Assembly: GCA_035491935.1 (NCBI GenBank)
Contig: DATJJW010000257.1
Span: forward strand, 1-19,353
Length of the DNA: 19,353 nucleotides
Reading direction: 5' to 3'
From: DATJJW01 sp035491935
GTDB taxonomy: Bacteria > Pseudomonadota > Alphaproteobacteria > ATCC43930 > CGMCC-115725
Shown here: positions 13,659 to 19,353 of the stretch, piece after piece
Position numbering within the stretch: the stretch's first letter is position 1
Layout of the letters: each line of letters starts with the position of its first letter
Program-made: the position numbers and the translations under genes
The notes under the pieces: model-generated
Seen by the model: the letters and a program-made list of their open reading frames with translations, nothing else
The model's database searches: none
What the model was told of the DNA's origin: nothing

Positions 13659-14489
13659 TCAGCCCCGGCGCGGTTCGGCGGTAGTCGGGAAGGCCGTGGA
13701 CATCAGGCCGCCCATATGGAACGCCTCGCCGATCGCCGCATTGGGCGCCGAGACCACGCCGCGCTCGGCCAGCTTGAAGGCCAGGGCATAGCGTACCGCC
13801 TCGATCGGGCTGAGGCCGAACGCCCGCAGCGAGATCAGCTCGCGCATCCGTTCGTCGCGCGGCAGGACCAGGATCTTAAGGTCGTTGAGCTGGATGCCGA
13901 AGGTGGTGAGGAAATCGGCGAGATGCTGCTTCACGCCCTCGCGTAGCTCGCCGATCCGCTCGTTGATCGCTTCCAGCTTGGTCACCTGGATGACCTGGTT
14001 GATCGCCTGCTCGATGGCCGGCCCGGCATAGGTCGCGATCTCGTTCGTGTTGATCGTCTCGCCATTGAAGGGCAGGTGGGTGATGAGGTCGAGCGCCTGC
14101 TGCTGCGTGTCGATATGGATGTAGTAATCGGCAGTGTAGCCCACCTCCGCCATCTCGGACGTCGTCGCGATGCCCTGGTTGCGTATCATCAGCTTGGCGC
14201 GGTTGATGTAGATCACCTCATAGACCCAGGGCGAGGAGCCGCCGAAGAAGCCCTGGACCACCGAGCCCAGGATCGGCTTGTCCGGGGTGGTGATGGAATA
14301 TTGCCCGGTCTCGTAGACCTGCAGCACCGCGCCGCGCGACTTCAGTACGCAGAAATGATTGCTCTCGACCGTCAGCAGCGAGCCCGAGACGATGCTTTCG
14401 TCGAAGATCTTGATGGCAATGTTGTTGGTGCCGAGCCGGTCGGTGCCGTCGGTATCGAGCGCGGTGATGACTTGCCGGGTGATGGCCAT
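13659..14489 (-). CDS. SPFH/Band 7-domain protein (YdjI/Band_7_1-like)
   Basis: This 276-residue protein has an SPFH core. The early segment IAIKIFDESIVSGSLLTVESNHFCVLKSRGAVLQVYETGQYSITTPDKPILG reproduces the Band_7_1 pattern: a 'bait' strand, then G-Q-Y/H-x-L/I-x-T and a Pro-Ile/Leu-Leu stretch. It continues with FFGGSSPWVYEVIYINRAKLM, the GG.SPF..EVYFIN motif of YdjI-like proteins. The rest is a band-7 region and helices (AINERIGELREGVKQHLADFL). There is no N-terminal membrane anchor, unlike flotillins and HflK/C, so it is presumably cytosolic or peripheral. The family scaffolds oligomeric assemblies at membranes and has been linked to envelope stress and membrane fluidity. The start is the ATG at 14489 with AAGGA about 10 bp upstream. 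The partner gene follows within 6 bp. Confidence 0.85.
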   Translation of the reverse strand: MAITRQVITALDTDGTDRLGTNNIAIKIFDESIVSGSLLTVESNHFCVLKSRGAVLQVYETGQYSITTPDKPILGSVVQGFFGGSSPWVYEVIYINRAKLMIRNQGIATTSEMAEVGYTADYYIHIDTQQQALDLITHLPFNGETINTNEIATYAGPAIEQAINQVIQVTKLEAINERIGELREGVKQHLADFLTTFGIQLNDLKILVLPRDERMRELISLRAFGLSPIEAVRYALAFKLAERGVVSAPNAAIGEAFHMGGLMSTAFPTTAEPRRG

Positions 14490-14574
14490 GGATGCCGGTC
14501 CTTCTGTGGGACGTGCGTGGGACCCTGCTTTCTATCCCATCTTTATAACATCCGCGTGTCCGTGCGAGGGGCTT
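14490..14574 (-). promoter_or_regulatory. Possible promoter of the SPFH gene
   Basis: The 85-bp gap after the transporter stop includes TATAAAGAT on the - strand (at about 14540-14550) as a -10-like element. No convincing -35 box is seen, and no terminator hairpin for the transporter operon is obvious, so read-through into the SPFH pair is possible. Confidence 0.25.
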
Positions 14575-16623
14575 CTATACGCTGGGGATGGCGTGCAGCA
14601 CCGGCAGCCAGTCGCCGATCACCGTCGGCGGCCAAGGCACGGCCAGCAGTTTGTCGAAGACGCCCCAGATCAGCAGCGTCATCACCGTCGCCATGGGCAG
14701 GACGATGCGCCAGGGTTCGCGCCCCTCGACGCGCATCAATGTCACGATGAAGAGCGGCACGGTCGGGATGAGGCCGATCAGCGCCATGGAGACGAGGAAG
14801 CCCAGGAGGTAGAGGAAGAAGATCAGGCCGCGGCCGAAGCTCTGGCGACCGGATAGTCCCCGCAGGCTGGTGGCGACATCCATATGCCCGGCATCATTGC
14901 CGGCATTTTCCGGCCTGGCCTCGTTGGCGCGGCGCCTGCACAGCTCGGTTACCAGGCTGGCGGTGCAGAAGATCGCGGCACCCGAGCCCACGATCAGCGG
15001 GATGATCTTGGCATAGGTGTTCCAGGTCACCGCCTGGGACAGCATGACCAGGAACAGTACCAGCAGCACCGCCGGCAACAGCGCGGATGGTACCGGTCGA
15101 GGCCGGCCATAGCCCCGCAGCATGGCTTGGGGGCCGCCGCGACGGCGGATATCGGCGAGCAGCGGCCGCAGCAAGGTCAGCGCCGCCAGCGCGAACATCA
15201 CCAGCACCACCGGGTGGGTGAGCCAGGTGAGGTTATAGCGCTCGATCGAGATGAACATGTAACGCTCCAGCGCCGAGCCCAGGATGAAACCCAGCACCAG
15301 CGGCGGACGCGGCCATTTGCAATGCTTGAAGGCCCAGCCGAGTGCGCCGAAGATCAGCAGCGTATAGAGGTCGCCCCAGTCGCGCTTGCCCTCGAAGGCA
15401 CCGATATAGATGAAGCACAGCACGACCGGCAGGACCAGCGTATAGCGCAGCGTGGCGAGCTTCGCGAACTGGCCGCTGAGCAGGAAGCAGAGCCCGGAAC
15501 CCAGAAGGTTGGCGATCGCGATCGACCAGACCATGGCGTAGCTGATGTCCAGGTTCTTGGTCAGCATGTCCGGCCCCGGCACCAGCCCATGCATGAGGAA
15601 GGCGCCGAGCAGGATCGCCATGCCGGGGCTTGAGGGAATGCCGAAGACGATGGTCGGGATCAGCGCGCCGCCCTCGCGCGAATTGGTGGCACTCTCGGCG
15701 GCGATGACGCCGCGCACGTCGCCGGTGCCGAAAGTCTGCTGCGCGCCCTTCTCGGTGCGCAGCGCATGGCCGTAGGACAGCCAGTCGATGACGCTGGCGC
15801 CGATGCCCGGCACCGCCCCCATGGCCGAGCCGAGGCCGGCGCAGCGCAGCACCAGGAACCAGTTGCGGAAGCAGTCGCGGACACCATCCATCAATCCGCC
15901 GCTGGTGTCCTGCAGCGTCTTGTCCTTGAGGATCGCCGAGCGGCTGACCATGAGGTCGCAGAGTTCCGGCAGGGCGAAAATGCCGAGCGTCAGCGGCACC
16001 AGCGGCAGCCCGTCCATGAGGTAGAGGCTATCCATGGTCCAGCGCAGCGTGCTGGTCTGCGGGTCGCCGCCGATCATTGCCAGCATCATGCCGAAGCAGG
16101 CTGCGGTCAGGCCCCGCAAGGGCGTGTTGCCGGACAGCGTCGCCACCATGGATAGGCCGAATACTGCCAGCGACAGCAGCTCCGGTGCGCCGATATGCAG
16201 CATGACCGGGCGGATCACCGGCAGAATGACGCCCAGGAGGCAGGCGCCGAACAGGCCGCCCAGCATCGCCGACATGTATGAGGCGCCAAGTGCGCGGCCG
16301 CCTTCGCCGCGCTTGGTCATGGGATAGCCGTCGAGCGTGGTGGCGGCGGAAGCCGCATGGCCGGGCGCGCCCAGCACGATGGCCGAGATCGGATCGGCGG
16401 TCGTCGTCGTCGCGGCGAAGCCCAGCAGCATCGCCATCGCCGTCGCCGCATCCAGATTATAGGTAAAGGGCAGGAGCAGGGCGGTACCCGCGACGCCGCC
16501 GATGCCGGGCAATATGCCCAGCGCCAATCCCATGCACACGCCGGCGAACAGGAAGACCAGGCGATGCGGATCGGCGATGAGCCAGAAAGCCTGCCCCGCC
16601 GCATCGAGTATGTGAACCTCCAT
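14575..16623 (-). CDS. tctA: Fused TctA-TctB permease of a tripartite tricarboxylate transporter
   Basis: This 682-residue inner-membrane protein joins the large and small permease subunits. The TctA part (about 1-505) has the twofold repeated signatures GILPGIGGVAG (37-46) and GAVPGIGASVIDW (269-281), LGAPGHAASAATTLDGYPM (84-102) and FGIPSSPGMAILLGAFLMHGLVPGP (327-351). The C-terminal part (about 510-682) has four hydrophobic segments, with LFLVMLSQAVTWNTYAKIIPL and YLLGFLVSMALIGLIPTVPLFIVTLMRV, typical of TctB. Classical systems encode TctB separately. The protein moves a carboxylate delivered by a periplasmic Bug/TctC protein, driven by ion gradients. It starts 55 bp after the Bug gene stop; GGAAGG lies just upstream of the ATG. 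The TctA symbol is by family. Confidence 0.9.
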   Translation of the reverse strand: MEVHILDAAGQAFWLIADPHRLVFLFAGVCMGLALGILPGIGGVAGTALLLPFTYNLDAATAMAMLLGFAATTTTADPISAIVLGAPGHAASAATTLDGYPMTKRGEGGRALGASYMSAMLGGLFGACLLGVILPVIRPVMLHIGAPELLSLAVFGLSMVATLSGNTPLRGLTAACFGMMLAMIGGDPQTSTLRWTMDSLYLMDGLPLVPLTLGIFALPELCDLMVSRSAILKDKTLQDTSGGLMDGVRDCFRNWFLVLRCAGLGSAMGAVPGIGASVIDWLSYGHALRTEKGAQQTFGTGDVRGVIAAESATNSREGGALIPTIVFGIPSSPGMAILLGAFLMHGLVPGPDMLTKNLDISYAMVWSIAIANLLGSGLCFLLSGQFAKLATLRYTLVLPVVLCFIYIGAFEGKRDWGDLYTLLIFGALGWAFKHCKWPRPPLVLGFILGSALERYMFISIERYNLTWLTHPVVLVMFALAALTLLRPLLADIRRRGGPQAMLRGYGRPRPVPSALLPAVLLVLFLVMLSQAVTWNTYAKIIPLIVGSGAAIFCTASLVTELCRRRANEARPENAGNDAGHMDVATSLRGLSGRQSFGRGLIFFLYLLGFLVSMALIGLIPTVPLFIVTLMRVEGREPWRIVLPMATVMTLLIWGVFDKLLAVPWPPTVIGDWLPVLHAIPSV

Positions 16624-16678
16624 CGACCTTCCGCCTGTCTCCTGTTCGCTGGGCTGTGCTCTGCCGGATCCTCGTGCG

Positions 16679-17692
16679 CTATTTCACCGTCAGGATCTTC
16701 TTCACGCGGTCGACCACGGCGGGCGGGGTGGCGTAGGCCTCCTTCAGCGCCTCGGTCAACTGCTCGCCGCTCAGCCAGTCGACGTCGAGCTTCAGCTTGT
16801 GCTCTTCCGCCACGAAGCCCGGGTCCTTCATCGTATCATCGAAGGCCTTGCGGATGATCGCGACCCGGTCGGCCGGGACCTTGGGCGGCAGGAAGAACGG
16901 CCGGCCAAAAATCAGGCGGGTCTGCACCAGCTTGATCGCCGCCCGGTCATTGTCATTCTTCGCCAGCTCCAGGGCGCTGGGCGCGTTGGGGTCGACCTTC
17001 TTCGCGCCCCATTGCATGATGATCTTGATCTTCTTCTCGGTCAGCCAGGCACCGTTCAGCGAGACCAGCGTGGTATAGGCGGTGGCGCCATTGCCTTGGA
17101 TCTCGCCGCGTTCCATCGCGGCATTGATCGCCGGCGTCGATTCATAGCCGGGGATGACCTTGTACTTCGTGCCGAACAACGCGTTGGCCATGATCGGATA
17201 GTCGTACTGCGTCGAGCCCGGCGCCTGGGCGCCGACCACGAGCTCCTTGGTGAGCAGGTCCTTGAAGCTCTGCACCGGCGAGGTGTGCCAGACATAGCTG
17301 ACATGGACTTCCTGATTGGTCGATCCCACCCAATTGAGCTTCAGCGCATCGAAGCGTACGCCCTGGGGCTGCAGCAGCGGCGCGGTCGGCATGCCGCCGA
17401 AGCCCGCACCCATGGTCAGCCCATCGAAGGGGCCGGCGTTGTAGAGCTTGTTGGTCATCGTGATGCTGCCGGCGCCCGGCTGATTCTGCACGATGATGTT
17501 CGGGTGACCAGGGATATGCGCCGGCATGTATTTCGCGAGCGTACGCGCGTTGATGTCGTAGCCGGATCCGGCAGCGATGCCGCAGATCAGCGTGATGGTC
17601 TTGCCCTGGTAGAAATCCTCCGCCTGCGCCGGCCGAGCCGTTGCGGCCAGAACGGTGGCCAAAGCCGCTGTCGCGATCAATGTCGTCTTCAT
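16679..17692 (-). CDS. tctC: TTT substrate-binding protein (Bug/TctC family) 1
   Basis: This 337-residue periplasmic binding protein has a signal peptide MKTTLIATAALATVLAATARPAQA, with cleavage likely after AQA at 24. Family marks include FYQGKTITLICG, GYDINARTLAKYMPAHIPG, IIVQNQPGAGS, and a C-terminal helical end with FDDTMKDPGF. In Bug proteins, two loop regions with Gly/Ser and Asp bind a carboxylate ligand; AAGSGYD (42-48) is the equivalent of the first loop. It captures the substrate and docks on the fused permease 55 bp downstream. A GGGGGG Shine-Dalgarno sequence precedes the ATG at 17692, and the leader holds two A-rich repeats. The natural substrate is unknown. It lies between a cupin gene and the permease gene. 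Confidence 0.92.
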   Translation of the reverse strand: MKTTLIATAALATVLAATARPAQAEDFYQGKTITLICGIAAGSGYDINARTLAKYMPAHIPGHPNIIVQNQPGAGSITMTNKLYNAGPFDGLTMGAGFGGMPTAPLLQPQGVRFDALKLNWVGSTNQEVHVSYVWHTSPVQSFKDLLTKELVVGAQAPGSTQYDYPIMANALFGTKYKVIPGYESTPAINAAMERGEIQGNGATAYTTLVSLNGAWLTEKKIKIIMQWGAKKVDPNAPSALELAKNDNDRAAIKLVQTRLIFGRPFFLPPKVPADRVAIIRKAFDDTMKDPGFVAEEHKLKLDVDWLSGEQLTEALKEAYATPPAVVDRVKKILTVK

Positions 17693-17713
17693 CGAAGCCC
17701 CCCCGATTCTTGG

Positions 17714-17743
17714 TTTTTATTCTTCGGCGTTTTTTATTCTTCG
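17714..17743 (-). repeat. Direct repeats in the leader of the Bug gene
   Basis: TTTTTATTCTTCG occurs at 17714-17726 and 17731-17743, 17 bp apart; on the coding strand this is CGAAGAATAAAAA twice. A shortened AAGAATC follows. The repeats end 21 bp before the ATG at 17692 and are A-rich in a GC-rich genome. They may be a regulator site, a ribosome-loading enhancer or a small-RNA target. Confidence 0.7.
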
Positions 17744-17761
17744 AGACTTGCGTCCAGCAGT

Positions 17762-18217
17762 CTAGCTCTCTTTTGGCGCGAATCCTTCATCGTAATGCGG
17801 GCCGGCCATGGTGCCGTCGGCGGCCGTGCCGACGATACCGTGCGTCAGGTCCTTGATCGCCAGGAAGTAGACGTCCTCATCCTGCAGCGCCACCGTCGAA
17901 TGGACGATTCCGGCCGGGAAATAGAGCAGGGTGCCGGGACCGACGATGCGTTCCGGCTCGTCGCCGACCTTGACCCGGAGCCGGCCGGAGACGACGTAGT
18001 TCCACTGCTCGTTCGGATGGGTATGCGGCCTGGCGCCGGTGCCCTTGGCCTTGTGCATCAGCCCGACCTGCATGCGGTCGCCCTCGACCACCGGGCCATG
18101 CGCCGTCGAATAGCCGGTGCCGGCGTCGATCTTCGCCATACTGGCCAGATCGAAGATGTGGCCCTGGTCGCCGCCACGTATCGCGCCTTTGTTCTTCGTC
18201 TCCCTGATCTCGGTCAT
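17762..18217 (-). CDS. Single-domain cupin protein 1
   Basis: The protein has 151 residues. It carries one conserved double-stranded beta-helix with motif 1 GARPHTHPNEQWNYVVSGRLRVKVGD (ligands His, His, Glu) and motif 2 LYFPAGIVHST (His). These residues normally bind one Fe, Mn, Ni or Zn ion. Cupins of this size serve as isomerases, dioxygenases, sugar-phosphate enzymes or small regulators, so the reaction cannot be named. The start at ATG 18217 has AGGGA about nine bases upstream, within an A-rich leader. A second cupin lies 29 bp upstream and a Bug gene 69 bp downstream on the same strand, so it probably belongs to the transporter operon. Confidence 0.88.
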   Translation of the reverse strand: MTEIRETKNKGAIRGGDQGHIFDLASMAKIDAGTGYSTAHGPVVEGDRMQVGLMHKAKGTGARPHTHPNEQWNYVVSGRLRVKVGDEPERIVGPGTLLYFPAGIVHSTVALQDEDVYFLAIKDLTHGIVGTAADGTMAGPHYDEGFAPKES

Positions 18218-18246
18218 GATGCTGTCCCTGTTCTCTTTTTTTGTTG

Positions 18247-18672
18247 TCAGGCGATGGCCGCGTTGTGCTCCTCGTCGATGCTACGCGTCTCGCCGGTGGA
18301 TATCAGGGTGCGCGTCGCGTTGATCGAGGCGTAGGTCCACATGATCCGCATGCCCTCGGTTTCGGACAGGTTGCGGAAGCGGTGCGGAATTTCGGCCGGG
18401 ATGAAGGTCACGTCGCCTGTGCTCACCGGGTATTCCTTGCCATCGATCTCGGCGATGGCGTTGCCTTCGAGCATCAGCACGCTTTCCTCGCAATTATGCT
18501 TGTGCAGCGGGATCGAGGCGCCCGGCTCGAAGATGGTGATGCCGTTGATGAAGCTGGTCGACCCGGTCCGGCGCGTGACCAGCGGGATGGTCTTGGCGCC
18601 GCCGCCGCGCTGGCGGGCAGGGATCTCCGAAGGACGCAGGATGGCCGGCGACTGTTTGGTGGTCTCAGACAT
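18247..18672 (-). CDS. Single-domain cupin protein 2
   Basis: This 141-residue cupin has motif 1 IPLHKHNCEESVLMLEGNAIAEIDG (His, His, Glu) and motif 2 FIPAEIPHRFRN (His), all four metal ligands present. The N-terminus (ILRPSEIPARQRGGGAKTIPL) precedes the barrel, and an Asn/Thr-rich tail follows. AGGAGG lies about seven bases before the ATG at 18672. It is unlike cupin 1 outside the motifs, so this is not a simple tandem duplication. It lies 33 bp downstream of a Bug gene and 29 bp upstream of cupin 1 on the same strand. It may process the imported compound or bind it, which is inference from position. Confidence 0.88.
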   Translation of the reverse strand: MSETTKQSPAILRPSEIPARQRGGGAKTIPLVTRRTGSTSFINGITIFEPGASIPLHKHNCEESVLMLEGNAIAEIDGKEYPVSTGDVTFIPAEIPHRFRNLSETEGMRIMWTYASINATRTLISTGETRSIDEEHNAAIA

Positions 18673-18705
18673 GGGTTCGCCTCCTTCGGCCCCCGATCGG
18701 TGGGA

Positions 18706-19353
18706 TCAATTGGCCTTGATGTGGTTATCGTCGATCAGCTTCTTGTACTTGGCGTAATTGGCCTTGATCTCGGTACCCAATTCCGCCGCGCTCGAGCCGA
18801 CGGGCACCGCGCCCTGGACGGCCATCTGCTTCTGGACGTTCGGGTTGGCGAGCGCCGCCTGGACCGCCTTGTTCAGCTTCTCCACGATCGGCGCCGGCGT
18901 GCCGTGGGGCACGACGATCACGAACCAGGAATAGAACTGGAAACCCGGCGATCCGGATTCCGAAATGGTCGGCACCCCTGGGGCGGCCGCGATCTCCTTG
19001 TCGGAGGAGATGCCGAGCAGATGCAGCTTCTTGCTGTCGATCAGGCTCTTGACCGTCGCCAGCGCGGAGAAGCCCACCTGCGCGTCACCGCCGGCGATGC
19101 CGACGGCTGCCGGCGTCGCGCCCTTATAGGGGACGTGCACCATGTCGAGGTGGTTGGCCGAGGCGAACAGCGCCATGGCGATGTGTTGCGGGCTGCCGAC
19201 GCCGCCCGAGCCATAGTTGATGGTGCCCGGCTGTGCCCTGGCCGCGGCGATCACGTCGGCGGCGGTCTTGTAGGGCAGGGACGTGTTGGCGACCAGCGTC
19301 CATTCGAAATTGGTCACCAGCGAGACCGGATCGAAATCCTTGAGCGCGTTCCA
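18706..19353 (-). CDS. TTT substrate-binding protein (Bug/TctC family) 2, partial
   Basis: The frame runs off the right edge (5' end missing, including signal peptide). About 215 residues are visible, starting WNALKDFDPVSLVTNFEWTLVANTSLPYKTAADVIAAARAQPGTINYGSGG. The rest matches the C-terminal two thirds of Bug proteins: PYKGATPAAVGIAGGDAQVGFSA, LLGISSDKEIAAAPGVPTISESG, and the helix NKAVQAALANPNVQKQMAVQGAVPVGSSAAELG. The ligand-binding Asp and hinge segments are in this part. The sequence differs clearly from Bug protein 1. It lies 33 bp upstream of cupin 2, so this is probably the first visible gene of the operon. The substrate is unknown and could be the same as, or different from, that of Bug 1. 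Confidence 0.92.
   Translation of the reverse strand, partial: WNALKDFDPVSLVTNFEWTLVANTSLPYKTAADVIAAARAQPGTINYGSGGVGSPQHIAMALFASANHLDMVHVPYKGATPAAVGIAGGDAQVGFSALATVKSLIDSKKLHLLGISSDKEIAAAPGVPTISESGSPGFQFYSWFVIVVPHGTPAPIVEKLNKAVQAALANPNVQKQMAVQGAVPVGSSAAELGTEIKANYAKYKKLIDDNHIKAN

Noticed and set aside
13245..13946. + strand open frame over the SPFH pair
   Set aside because: Its protein would be rich in Arg, Leu, Gly and Asp with no recognisable domain, and it spans two coupled genes on the other strand.
14884..15633. + strand open frame inside the transporter gene
   Set aside because: Antisense to the TctA region; Gln/Arg-rich shadow.
16799..18334. Long + strand open frame over the Bug and cupin genes
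   Set aside because: Crosses the leaders of two real genes on the other strand and lacks any motif.

Overview
The DNA is GC-rich and gene-dense. Two-component regulators, Bug/TctC solute-binding proteins, a tripartite tricarboxylate transporter (TTT), an AAHS-type MFS permease and a DUF4331 protein all point to a free-living, metabolically versatile proteobacterium. I favour an alphaproteobacterium (Rhodospirillales or Rhizobiales grade). A betaproteobacterium, where Bug proteins also abound, cannot be excluded from sequence reading alone. I see no tRNA, rRNA, CRISPR array, transposase or phage gene.

Left part (1-6723). A two-component pair, an OmpR-type regulator cut by the window edge and a histidine kinase, runs on the + strand and converges on an AraC-type regulator on the - strand. 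The space upstream of the AraC gene holds direct repeats that look like an AraC-type operator. Next is a + strand group: a peptidase M15-like protein of unknown function (a short coupled leader ORF precedes it), a YbfB/YjiJ-family MFS transporter 12 bp further on, and a DUF4331 protein. This group converges on a small secreted protein. The two convergent junctions (2062-2161 and 6409-6534) carry copies of the same hairpin or terminator element.

Middle part (6724-12965). The 292-bp gap 6724-7015 is rich in hairpins and perfect inverted repeats. A secreted type-B carboxylesterase (-) is divergent from a two-domain VOC (glyoxalase/dioxygenase-like) protein. That is followed by an AAHS-like MFS permease, a DoxX-family membrane protein with a strong terminator, and an orphan OmpR-type response regulator. 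The regulator's tail is extended and lies antisense to the tail of a 115-aa protein of unknown function. The enzyme and permease content suggests uptake and breakdown of an ester or aromatic-acid-like compound; the substrate cannot be read from the sequence.

Right part (12966-19353), all on the - strand. Transcription runs from the right edge: a partial Bug/TctC protein, two single-domain cupins, a second Bug/TctC protein, a fused TctA-TctB permease, then an SPFH (YdjI/Band_7_1-like) protein and a tightly coupled helical partner. The first five form an uptake-plus-cupin cluster in which both binding proteins may share one fused permease. The SPFH pair is the best candidate here for a poorly described two-gene module. 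No stretch over 300 bp lacks a gene.
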